A stretch of 64,000 nt of DNA from Auricularia sp. M13 (lineage: Eukaryota > Basidiomycota > Agaricomycetes > Auriculariales > Auriculariaceae). Positions 23,489 through 34,067 of the stretch are shown in pieces. Positions within the stretch are counted from its first letter, which is position 1. Each line of letters starts with the position of its first letter. The position numbers and the translations under genes are program-made. The notes below the pieces were generated by a model. The model worked only from the letters and a program-made list of their open reading frames with translations. It ran no database searches and was not told the DNA's origin. The stretch is taken from assembly GCA_037042915.1 (NCBI GenBank), contig CM073203.1, forward strand, positions 2,666,001 through 2,730,000, in the 5' to 3' direction.

Positions 23489-24147
23489 CTACTCGATCTC
23501 TTCGCCGCGATTGGAAACGGCCCAATGCATGGGATAGCGGTACCACTTGAAAGAGGGCTGGAGGTCCTCTGTAACGAGCAAGATACGCCTGGCAGCCACG
23601 ATGAGCGGGTCGTTCGGTTCCATCGCACGCGTCGTGAAGTCGGGAAACAGCCGCGAGATATTGAACATGGCGATTAAATAGAAATATCCATCGGGACCAA
23701 GATAGACAACGGGATGTTGAACGCTGCTGGAGATGGAGTGTCGGTCAGCATGCGTATGGAGAGCAGCGTTGTGGCACGAGTCACGAGTCAACTCACGGGA
23801 AGTCGTACTCCTTGATCCACCTCTTGGCGGCCTCTTCTCGGACGTTACTCACTTCCACGCCCAAGTTCGCCTCCGTCATGAGCCTGCCGTACTTGGCAGC
23901 GCGACACTTCCACGCCAGCGCGTAGCAGGGTGTGCGACGACCGCAGTGTAATGTGCCCTCGCGCGGGGGCGGGTCGTCCAGCGGTCTGATGTTGGGGAAT
24001 CTGCCAGTGACGCGAGAGTACCGTAAGCTTTTGTGCCACGGTACAGCACGGAATAGAGGTGGTTGCGCATCGTGATCAATCGCGTCGAACGCGGACAGAG
24101 CAATTGGTGCGGACTGGCACTTACAGGAGTTGACGCTGGTCAGTCAT
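23489..24147 (-). CDS. Family P member P2
   Basis: On the minus strand between P1 and P3. Exons are 24147-24125 (23 nt, MTDQRQLL), 24000-23797 (204 nt) and 23726-23489 (238 nt), giving 154 residues in frame. Exon 1 is two codons longer than in the paralogues and the first intron is 124 nt, about twice theirs. Family blocks are present: PNIRPLDDPPPREG, PCYALAWKCRAAKYG, EANLGVEVSNVREEAA, then YLGPDGYFYLIAMFN, DFTTRAMEPNDPLIVAA and LQPSFKWYRYPMHWA. Function unknown. Confidence 0.7.
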
Positions 24148-24895
24148 GAAAGAAGAAGAGCACGGTGCACGCTTTCGAACTCCGCGCCTCTTCGTCGTCT
24201 GGTGCGGTGTTCTACATATTTCGCACAAATTCCATTCTGCATACTCTAGAGTCAAGAAGAAAAGACAGCATATCTCAGCGAAGCCTGATATCGATGCGGA
24301 AGGAGGTAGAGGTAGAGCTATGCGACAAGCAAGTACGATCGCATTGCGCACGGCGTCTGACCTGCTGTGCAGGAGTCTTGGATGAGGCCATACCTACTGG
24401 ACAAGGCAGCGGTATCATGCACGATATTGCACAGAGCAAGGCGATGCAATAACGTGCGCAGGGTGCAAAGTTGTGCGCGAGGGTTGCGCTTTGGGCCGCT
24501 GCGCATCGAACAGCGGCCATTGCACACGAGCGCAACTCGCAGCTCGCCGTCATGACGGCGTAGCTCAGAGTATCCTGCGTCCGCAGCTCGGCGTATGAGC
24601 TGTTGGCTGGCGGCCGGGGGCAGGGTGATGAGCCCTGGACGAGGTCATGCCGCGCCGACGAAAGCGTCAGAGCAGCCACACCGATCACGATCCCGCAGAT
24701 GCGGCGCAAGCTTTTGCCTGGCTTTTGCGCTCGCGGACGACATGCATCCGCGCGTCAAGCGATATCGTTGAAGTTGACTGACGAGATCCGCCTGAAATTG
24801 TTCCAACCCGGTGGCAACCGGGCGAGAACGGCAGGGACGTGATATCGGCATTTACCGCAATCGGAGTCCCAATTGCTCTTTCACAATCGCTCACA
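24148..24895. other. Intergenic region with a fragment of the giant-intron repeat family
   Basis: 24440-24800 shares phrases with the degenerate repeats at 28-30 kb and 56-58 kb (GAGCGCAACTCGCAGCTCGC near 24528, CCCGCAGATGCGGCGCAAGC near 24693, CGCGGACGACATGCATCCGC near 24733). 24150-24300 resembles 26190-26340 (CTTTCGAACTCCGCGCCTCTTCG against CTTTCGGACTCCGCGCC). No gene is supported. Confidence 0.5.
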
Positions 24896-25469
24896 ATGTC
24901 CACCCAACTCTTGTCAGTGCAGGGGTCAGAAGTGCCCGCGAAGTTGCGAAACGCTCACTCTCTATTCAGATTTCCCTATATCAGACCGTTGGACGACCCA
25001 CCACCGCGCGAAAACTCGATACACCGCGGTCATCGAGTGCCATGCTACGCGCTGGCGTGGAAGTGTCGCGGTGGCAAATACAACATGCGCATAACGGAGG
25101 CGAACATGGGCCTTAACATGAGCAACGTCAGAGAAAAGGCCATCACGAGGTGGCTCAAGGAGTTCGACTTCCCGTGAGTCGTGCCACAATACTGCTCTCC
25201 ATGCTGACCGTCACCGTCACATCTCCAGCACCGCTCAGAAGCCCTCTGTCTGGCTTGGTGCCGATGGCTACTTTTATTTAATCGCCATGTTCAATGGGCG
25301 CGAATTTCCCGACTACGCGACGCGCGCGATGAACCCGGACGACCCGCTCATCGTGGCTGCCAGGCAGATCTTGTTCGTCACTGATGAGCTCCAACCCACC
25401 TTCAAGTGGTACCGCTATCCCATGAATTGGGCCGTATCCGATCACGCCTCGCATGAAGAGAACCAGTAG
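24896..25469 (+). CDS. Family P member P3
   Basis: Exons are 24896-24912, 24970-25173 and 25229-25469, giving 153 residues. A read-through of intron 1 is also open here, but the other copies show it is an intron. Blocks include FPYIRPLDDPPPREN, PCYALAWKCRGGKYN, RITEANMGLNMSNVREK, then WLGADGYFYLIAMFNGREF, PDYATRAMNPDDPLIVAA and ELQPTFKWYRYPMNWA. It is closest to P1. Function unknown; intact. Confidence 0.75.
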
Positions 25470-26823
25470 GAGGTCAAGCTTCATATCGTGTATCCATTCG
25501 CATTCTTGCAGACCGGCGAGGACAACTTCAGCCCAGCACCACGTCGACCTCGACAGTACCACCCTCGCGGGCTTACTATTTTTACTCACCCGCGCTTTTT
25601 GAGTGCACTTATCCGTAAGACATCGAGCGCTACAAAACACTCACGCCCTCGCAAGCTCTCTAAATCGCTCAATCCGCTTCCCCCTTTCCGTCGTTTGCGT
25701 GCAGTTGTCCATCGGCCCTGCTTCCCTTGCTGCTCTGTCTCTGGTACATCGGCCACCGCTTCTCCGCTCTCTGGCTGTCGTGCTCTCACCTGCCCGGGCC
25801 GTTCAGGATAAAGGTGTTCTTCTGCCAGAGGACAGTCTGAGTCCGGCTTCGGTAGCCACGCTGGCGGCTTACATCAATCATGGCTGCGCTGCCAGTGGAC
25901 AGAACCGCGAACCGCTCGCGGCGCACACCTGAGCACGCCCTTTCCGTGGCCGTTACGGTACGGCTTGCAGCCCTATCTGTGACTAGGCGTCGACATGGCC
26001 GCACACCCAGGCGTGCGCGCGCTTAGGTGGCTACGATGAATCATCTTGCGCTCTGGCGGGTCGGTCTAGATCTGGTACAAGTAATAAAAATCTAGTTCAG
26101 GAGTACAGTACAGTAAAGCAATTAGTCCCTCCCTCAGCTGCACCAACAGGAGTGGACGTTGTTCGGCCAGCGTGCAGGAAGAAGAAGCGCCCCGTGGCGG
26201 CGATGACACGCTTTCGGACTCCGCGCCTCTTCGTCCAACACCATCAAACATTCCGGGACGACGTTCCATTGCGTGCGATTCCAATCTGCATCCAGATTCC
26301 AGAGCCGAAACTAGAGAACAGCATACCACAGCGAAGCGTAAAGAGGTATAAGACAAAACACAGGTCAAAAAAGGGGTACAGGTAAACAGATAACAGCTCC
26401 GTACGTAGATCATCAACCACCAAATCCGAATCCGATTCCAATGCATAGATACCGAACGAAAAGAGCGTACAAGCCTGCGACAGCAAAACAAAGGCAAAAA
26501 CCAGAACTAGAACTATGCAGACTGAGTCCTTTCCTTTCCTTTCCTTACTCTTACTAGTGGTACAGTGCGGATGCGAGGTTCCAGGGCGGTCTTTTGGGTG
26601 TGCGCGGACGAGACGGGATGGGAATGAGTCGGGAGTCGCGGTGTGGGGGCGGCAGGGGTCAGGCGTTCGCGTGTCGGGGAGGTCGGTATCGCTCGCGTGT
26701 GAGAGTGACACGTCTGCGAAATCTGCACGCGGAAAAAAGGGTAAAACGAAGTCAGCCACGCGTCCAGGAATGAGAACGAGGAAGAAACGGACTGATGGGC
26801 GACGTGTAGTCCGCAATCTGCGC
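25470..26823. other. Intergenic region and 3' end of the membrane-protein gene
   Basis: 25500-25800 copies the 3' flank of P1. 26190-26340 is related to 24150-24300. The rest carries no supported gene; open frames on both strands here are antisense or short. Confidence 0.45.
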
Positions 26824-29800
26824 TCACGGCGTAAGCGAGTGCAGAACATAGACGAGGATGACGACGCACGAAGGGATGCAAGCTGCCCGCCGGCGCGCTC
26901 CTCGGGCGCCGCGCGCGTCTCGGCCTCGGTCTCGCATGCGCGTGCGGCGCGTTAACAGGGACGGGCGCGATCTCATGCATGGGCACCACATCGCCGCCCC
27001 CGCCCCGCCCTCCCCCTCCGCCTCGGCCGAAAACCGCTCGTCCTCCTCGTCGTAGAACGGCGAAGCAGGCGACACGGGCTCGCGGTGGTAGTCGGTGTGG
27101 TGGTGGTGCTTCGTGCCGGCGCTGGTGACGAACGATCGGGAGCGCGAGGTGGACGCCTCGCGCGGGTCGTACCCCGCGAGCTCGGTGATGGAGCGCGGGA
27201 AGAAGACGAGGAGCGTGAGCGTCGAGGAGACCATGCACCCGATCCCGCCCAGCGCGCCCAGCAGATCCGACGTCACGCTGCGCCTGCGTCAGGACGGCGA
27301 TGGAGAGAGGAAGGAAAGGGCTGGATGGACGCACGCAGATTGGACGATGGGGTGGTTCGGCGCCTTGCGGATGCCGTCGAGCGCGAGGGTGAGCAGCGGC
27401 AGCGTGAAGAGGAACCTGAAGATGATGCGGATGACCTATCCCGTCCCGTCCCGCGTCAGCACCAGCACCATGCAACAGAACGAAATCCGCGGGACGCACA
27501 TTGAGTTCATGAAAGCCCGTTAATCGCACAATCACAGCAGGCGGGGCGCCGCCCTGGCGGATGCGGCGCAGGAAGACGGGGAAGCGCCAGAGCACGTAGA
27601 TGAACATGACGGTGATGGCGCTCGAGCCCAGCGAGCCGACGAAGAAGACCCACGCCTCGAGCTGCAGAAAGTCCTTGCGCGTCAAGATTGCAACGAGCGG
27701 CATCGCGACCACCGCCGTCATCGAGCCTGCGGGGATGGAGATTAGTTGGCAGTTCAGATAGAGAGTGGTAGGGTGGTAGGGAGGCTGGGTGCGGGCATTG
27801 GGAGATGAGACGGTCATGGCCCCGGCGCAATGCTGGACCAGATGGCGGACAGAGGTCGAAGCCAGAGGACAGCAGTGGCAGTGCGGGACCGCGAGCTGCA
27901 CCCCAGCCAGCAGCGCCCCGCCGGACGCCGACGCCCCAGAGCATCGCGCATCCATGCATCCTCCTACTGGGCAGCGCACAATGAAGCCGGGCCACAGTAG
28001 CTCTCCACGTTCGCCACTCCCTCCCGCAGTGGGAAGGTTGGTGCAGTCCTGGCGAGGAACGACAACGAGCAAGAAGCGGTCTGCACTACAACGAGCAAGA
28101 AGCGGGCTGCACTACGACGTGACACGATGGCTGGCATCCCGCCCGACGGAGTATGAGGACGGACTTGGACGACCAGGTGCCGCATTGGGCTGGCCAACGC
28201 ATTTCCCCAACCGGTCGAGACCGTCCGTGCCGGTGCAGAGGCAGGACCATTGACGATTCCGCAGACGACAAAAAGCGAGGCGCTCGCAGGCGAAGGGACG
28301 TGCAGAATGGTGTGCAGCGGGGATGTTGTGAGTGTGCGTCAACGCCCCAAGAGAAAGATCCAAAGTATCGCGCACCCGCAGGAGCGCGGCGGTTGAGCCA
28401 TGACGACGGGTCGCACCAGGCCAATGAGACGCCCGCAGCTGCAAGAGCTTTTGCGCTCGCGGGTAAGACGGAGGCGGAGGCGGATGCGGATGAGCGCGTT
28501 GCACTTCCGCGCAGTGGGTCCACACTCACACGCCGCGGCGAAGCTCGCGCGCGCGGACAGACGAGGCGAGCGCGGGGAGGTGTAGTGCAGACTCGGGACG
28601 CTGCACATCGACCAGCGGCTATCGCACAAGCCCGCCGCCCGCAGCTCGCCAGCATCGTGCGACCGCAGCACGGCGTGTGAGCGACAGGGCGCCGCGGCGT
28701 GGATGGCTCGGAGGTCACTCACGCCGCGCGTCAGCGCAGCCACTCCGTTCACGAACCGGCAGATGCTGTTGTTGCCCTGGGTGATGAAATGAAGCGTGCG
28801 CGACGTGCAACACGTTTCGCACTCCAGCGCAGCGGGACTGCACCAGCGAGCGCAGCTTGCAACTCCCCGTCCGACCACACCACCGCGCATCTGCGCGCCG
28901 TCTGGACAAGCTACGACAGCACGGCGTTTGGAGGCAGAGGCAGGGCGAAGAGCTGTTGTTGCGGGTCCCACCGCGCCAACGAAACGAACAGTGCGCGAAA
29001 AGACAAGGCAGCGACGCTGCGAAGACACGCAACATCCCCGGGCGACGAGAGCGGCTTGAAACTCGAACAGTCTACGTTCGAGCTGCTGGGCAGGCGTGAC
29101 CTGGATGAGGTCACGCTGGGCCGACAGTAGAGACACTATCCACAATCTCGCAGATGCTGCGAGAGCTCGTGCGCTCGTGGGATAATGAAATAAGTGCGCG
29201 CGTGGCCAAAAGGACGTGCAGAACGTCTCGCACTACAGCACGGCGGGCGGACACTTGCACGCCGGTCAAGCGGTATCCCTCGCTGACCGAGCGCAACTCG
29301 CAGCTTCCGGATCGGCCCAGAGCATGTGCTGGGCGGAGAGGCATGGACGCGAGCCACACCGCGCGCGCGGACATGCATGCATTCCCGAAGCGCGCGCAGT
29401 GTCCTTGGCTGACGAGGGCCGAGGGCGACGAAGCGTCGAGGGGCCACTCAATGAAAGCGCCACCGTTCACTAGTCCGCAGCCACCGCGCGCGGAAAGGCA
29501 GCGCAGCGGGTGACAAATGAGCAGCATCCCTGGGTGACGAGTTCGTACGCCCTCAGGATTGTCTACGCCAGCACGGCTGGGCAGGGCTGCGCGGGGAGCC
29601 ACACCGCGCGCGCGGACGACATGCATGCATTCCCGAACGATGCCATTCGCACGCGAGGCGACGAAGTGTGGAGGGGCCACCGTTCACGAGTCCGCAGCCG
29701 CAGATTTTCTCGCACGCAGCGCAGCGGGTGACAAATGAGCGCGCTGGGCGACGAGCGCGGCTTGCCACTCGAGCGCGTCCAGGATGTGCAGCACGGCGTT

Positions 29801-31911
29801 TGAGCTGCTGGGCAGGTACAACGACGCGTGGCTTGCGCGACGTCACTGCGCGCGACGCAATTCGCAATCTCGCAGCACCTGCGAGGACTCGTGCGTGCGC
29901 TCGTGGGGAGAAGCATACATACTGTAGACCGAAACTGAAACGCACGGGCGTCTCGCACACCAGCACGACGACTTGGCGCCTGCACCGAGTAGCAGTACCT
30001 CGCGAACTGGCCCAGAGCGGCATTTGCGCTGCTCGTCAGGGACAGAGGCAGCGATATGTGGCGGCCGCAGATGCTGCGAGGACTCGTGCGCTCGTGGGGA
30101 GAAGCAACGCACGGGCGTGCAGAACGTCTCGCGCTCCAGCACGGCGAATTGGCACCGGCAGGCGCCAAGTAGCAGTCCTCGCCGACGGGCGCAAGTTGCA
30201 GCTTCCCAACCGCACACCCTCGGCTTCGCACGGCGTTTGAGCTGCTAGGCAGGGGCAGGCGTGGCGTGGATGAGGTCATGGGAGCGACACGATTCGCAAT
30301 CCCGCAGATGCTGGGAGAACTTGCGCACTGGACGGAGAGCATGCAGTGCAGCGCGCGGATGTGAAAAACGATGCGCAGAACGTCGCAGACCCCTGCACGG
30401 CGGTGTCAAGAGGCATCCTGTGCTGACGAGCGCAAGTTGCAACTCGCGCGCTGGCCCAGAGCGTCCGTGCGTCCTCGGGATGGCACGGCGTTTAAGCCAG
30501 GGGCAGGGACAGTGACGACGAAAGCAGGGACAGTGACGACGAAAGTAGGGACAGTGACGACGCGTGGCATAGAGTGGATGACGCCGCGCCGATTGCAGCC
30601 CGCAAGCAAGCAGGGACAGTGACGAGGCACAGTGTGGATGACGCCGCGCCAATTGCAGCCTGCAGCCTGCAGGGACAAGGGCAGACAAGACAAGGAAGGC
30701 CGGGGACGCCGCAAAGGCAGCGTCGTCGTCATCCGATGCCGCGGGAGTGTACGGCGCAAGGGCAGGCCAAGATGGGGGCGTAGTCAAGATGGGGCGTGGC
30801 AGCAAAGCGGGAGACAAGATGGCGGCGTGGCAGCAAAGCGGGAGACAAGATGGACGTGGCAGCAAAACGGGAGACACGATGGGCGTGGCAGCAGGACAAG
30901 AGGCAGGAGACGGTGGCGGGTTGCCAAGGACAGGGTATGGCATGGCAGAGGTAGGGGTGTAAGCACTCACCGATAATCCACGCCTGGAACTCGCCGCTGC
31001 AGAACCACGTCCGCTGGCGCTCGCCCGTGTTGATGAGGAACAGCCTGGTGCCAATTAAAAGCCAAGGGTTTGGAAGGCGACAGTGACCGCGTACCAGAAG
31101 TTGAATTCTGCATTTCTGCATTAGTTCAGCATGTCGGATGGGGAATGCAGAGCGCACCCTCGAGATGTGTGACCATCTCAAACGACCAGGCGACGGCGAA
31201 GAGCAGGTAGAGCGGGATGACGAGGTCGTACGACGACTTCTGCCACAGCTGGAACGGCTTCGGGATGATCTTGCCCGTCACTTTTCGTTGTCAGCCATAC
31301 AGCACCAGCAAGGACAGCAAGCAGCGAAAACGCACGGAGGACGACAATCTGGCCGGGCGGCTGCAGCCCGCCCTCCGCCTTGAGCGGCCGCAGGCTGTCC
31401 GTGTTTTCGGGCGGCGGCGGGAGCGCAATGTAGCCTGTTCCCGGTGCCGTCAGTGCTGGTGCGAGCTGAATGAAATGGGATGCGCCGACCTTCGCGGTAT
31501 TTAATGACGGTCATGGCGACGGAGAATATGACGAGCAGGGGCATCGTCGCGAGGTACGTATACTGCGCGCGGTACAGTGAGCAGGACTTTTCGCTTCGCA
31601 GGCAGACCTCGGAGCGAGCAGACAGACGGACCGTCATGACCCGCTGAAACGCGCCGGGCTGCTTGCCCGCGTTCCAGCGCAGACACTGTATAGTGCGATT
31701 AATGTAAGTCAAGTATGCGCAAAGTAAGAGCAAGAGCAGCAGCGCACTTGAAAGCGATCAAACTTCCAGAGGTGCGTCACAAGGAAGGTCTGAAGCTGCA
31801 CATCGTCGAGTGTCCAGTTAATCCTCACCCTAATTCCACAGTAATTCTAAGGCGCACCAGGATGGCGAGAACGGCCCAGAGCAGCACCGTCGGCGGCGAA
31901 AAGTGGCTCAT
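26824..31911 (-). CDS. Multi-pass membrane protein of unrecognised family, with a 3.2-kb intron
   Basis: Runs from ATG 31911 (MSHFSPPTVLLWAVLAILV) to the stop at 26824, in at least nine coding exons. Later exons give THLWKFDRFQ, CLRWNAGKQPGAFQRVMT, TYLATMPLLVIFSVAMTV, GYIALPPPPENTDSLRPLKA, PFQLWQKSSYDLVIPLYLLF, LINTGERQRTWFCSGEFQAW, SMTAVVAMPLVAILTRKDF, LGSSAITVMFIYVLWRFPVF, VIRIIFRFLFTLPLLTLAL and LLGALGGIGCMVSSTLTLLV. The cytosolic tail is long and charged (KHHHHTDYHR, then Arg-rich). About seven hydrophobic segments give it a receptor-like look, but I cannot name the family. One intron, 30970-27727, is 3244 nt while the rest are 50-70 nt; splice borders and frame (WIIG joined to SMTAV) agree. 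A truncated duplicate of the 5' half is at 56-60 kb. Confidence 0.6.
30503..30562. repeat. Minisatellite, about 21-bp unit
   Basis: Three tandem copies of AGGGACAGTGACGACGAAAG-type units, with related copies following to about 30680 (CAGGGACAGTGACGAGGC). Inside the giant intron. Confidence 0.75.
30770..30905. repeat. Minisatellite, about 30-bp unit
   Basis: Four or more units of the form CGTGGCAGCAAAGCGGGAGA followed by CAAGATGG. The copy at 58690-58790 has fewer units. Confidence 0.75.
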
Positions 31912-32400
31912 GCTCGCATTGGGGAACGGACGACGACGAACGACGGAGACGAAGACAAGGTGCGAGAGAGTCCGCTTCCGCACCTCCGCGCACTGCAATT
32001 CTCGGCTCCTATTCCATTTCCCATCTGCGATGCAATTCTGGCGCTGGTACCCCAGATCGGCACCGGCCCATGTCTCCGCCCACGATCGTGTTCTCTCTTT
32101 CCAGACAGACCGTCGCTCCCTGGCTGCCTCGCTGTCCACTGAGGCTGCCCAGTGTCGTAACTTGAACTCCGTCTGTTACGGTCGCCGCCAAGCTTTCAAG
32201 ACCACAGTGACAGTCGCGGGCGCGCGGGCGATCTGATCCGACAATACCCCAAACCCCAACAGACCTCCGCCCGATGACAAAGCAGTACATAAGCTCACTA
32301 TGCGGCCTCACGTTATAAGTATGATTCTTGGAGGATAAGCTATAAGTATCTCTCAGGGCGGGGCAGGCTACAGTGATTGCCATGCCTTCCAAGGCGTTTC
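31912..32400. other. Upstream region of the membrane-protein gene (duplicated at 59809-60293)
   Basis: Conserved with the second copy up to about 32400, including CACGTTATAAGTATGATTCTTGG near 32310, which could hold core promoter sequence. No separate gene is supported. Confidence 0.45.
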
Positions 32401-32408
32401 ACTTGACT

Positions 32409-32681
32409 GGCAGTCGAACCTCCAATGGGTCAGGTGAAGATGGGCAGGTCGGGGCGGCTGCAGTGGCAGCACACCCCTCGGGCGGCATGGTGTCACTGCG
32501 AGCCTACCTCGGCCCGCTCACTCACCATACCGTCTTTGAGAGCGAGCTCTATGGGATTCTGCTTGCGCTTCGTATTGTGGCCGACACGCCGGGCGTTGAC
32601 GACGTTCTCATTTGCTTGGACAACCAGTCGGCCATTGTCCGCAAGGGGACCCAGCCGGCAAAATCCGAAACATCAGGTTAG
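32409..32681 (+). pseudogene. Non-LTR retrotransposon RNase H, N-terminal fragment
   Basis: About 90 residues matching the first half of an RNase H domain: GSGEDGQVGAAAVA, then FESELYGILLALRIV (catalytic Glu) and VLICLDNQSAIVR (catalytic Asp). The first catalytic Asp position appears as Asn in NGSGEDG. It stops at 32681. No reverse transcriptase lies upstream. It begins at the border of the duplicated upstream region. A remnant. Confidence 0.65.
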
Positions 32682-33043
32682 GATGGATGGGTCTGCCGAC
32701 CTCGCACTGCAGAGGTTCGGGACCCCGGCCAAATTGGTTCCGGAGAGCCCCCAAGGGGCTCAATTCTGCTTGAAAGGGGAACCAATCAGTGTTCGCCTTA
32801 AGGCTTAAGACTTAACATGATTTAAGCCCTTATATGTTGTTAATATTAAGTTATTAAGCACGTCCAATATGCCTCTGGCTTAAATCCTTAATATGAGAGT
32901 TTCTCCGAAGGGATGCAGCCTATTTGGGATAGGTGAGGGATAGGCTCTGCGGTCGCCCAACTCTAAAATTCAACTCTCTTCCTCCACCCTCATGGCTCCA
33001 ACGCTTGGGCCTTGCTGGAAGTTCTTTGTGCGCGGCGACAAAC

Positions 33044-34067
33044 TGTCACGGTGTGCTGCATACACCACCGACCAGGAGGCGTAGCCGACCAGGAAGGGTA
33101 CTCAGGAGGGGAAGGTCGAACACATAATAGACCAGATCCAACCTAGGGTACATCCGAGGGCAATCGCCGGTACATATAGTCCGATCGGAGGCAAACCGGA
33201 TCCGAACGCTCGGGACAACAAAGGAAGCCAACCAACACCAAAGAGAGGTCCGGAAGCGATGGGAAAGGCATCGGGGAAGTCACCGAGGGTAATCTGGAGC
33301 CAGTGGAAGCAATGGGGGGTAAAGGGAGTCAAGGGAGGGTCAAGAAGGAGTGAAGGCCGCGCCGAAGGCGCAGAACGACTCCGGACGAAGGGGATAAAGG
33401 ATGTCCGTGCCTATGGAGGGTATTGGGCGGGTATCCGAGACAGACCGAGGTGTCCTTGCATGTATGCACGCACTGACACCGGGGGCGAAAGGCGCCGACG
33501 CAATGGCGAGCGTAGCGGCGAGCGCAACGCGTCGGCGAGCGAGGTACGAGCGTACCACCCAACAATCAACACTCCCACTCCATCCGAACAGCCTCCGGAC
33601 CATGGACCATGCCGCGCGTGGACCGAGGAAAGTGTGGCGGCCGAGGTCCGAGGTGCCGGAGCGGTCGAGCATCCAGGGGACAGAGGGTGAAGGATGTACG
33701 TCGGCACGATCGTTGCAGCTTCACCTGTACTCCCAGCGCACACCGGCCATGCAGGGCAATACCCGAGGTGTGGTGTGCGGCATCTCCGAAGGTGTAGGCC
33801 GTAATGTGACACCGAGAAGACGGACCGACGAACAGATACACGCCGGGTGGAAACCAGCGCAGCGGTGATTGACAACAATGGCAATAGCGCGTCGCATCCA
33901 AGGACCGAGGTTGACAGGGGTCCGGTGACGCCGAGAGAAGGTAGCCGAGGTGCCAGCGGTCCGGAGAGGCATGCGGAACGGGTATATCGGTCCGTACGGA
34001 GCGGGTGAAGCGGCGAAAGAGATCCAACGGAAGTGGCGTATGGGCAAGATCGCCGCGCACCGTAACA
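33044..34067 (+). repeat. 5' LTR of the second LTR family (1024 bp)
   Basis: Near-identical to 36385-37409. One visible difference is GAAGGCCGCGCC here against GAAGCGTCGCGCC in the 3' LTR. Rich in CCGAG. Confidence 0.9.

Larger units (their letters stand above)
27855..30970. repeat. Degenerate GC-rich repeat block filling a single intron
   Basis: Irregular units of about 200-400 bp recur, marked by CGCAGATGCTG (28758, 29152, 30068, 30305), GCTCGTGGGGAGAAGCA, CGTGCAGAACGTCTCGCAC, CTCCAGCACGGCG, GAGCGCAACTCGCAG and GAGCTGCTGGGCAGG. Units are shuffled and mutated rather than tandem-perfect. Open frames here are chance products of GC-rich, stop-poor DNA on both strands. The block is repeated at about 56068-58850 and a fragment at 24440-24800. 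I see no transposase, TIR or LTR. Confidence 0.65.

Noticed and set aside
28000-30900. Many overlapping open frames in the giant intron
   Set aside because: Repetitive Arg/Ala-rich products in all six frames, not conserved in the 56-58.8 kb copy.
30503-30905. CRISPR-like array
   Set aside because: Units are contiguous minisatellites with no unique spacers, in a eukaryotic intron.
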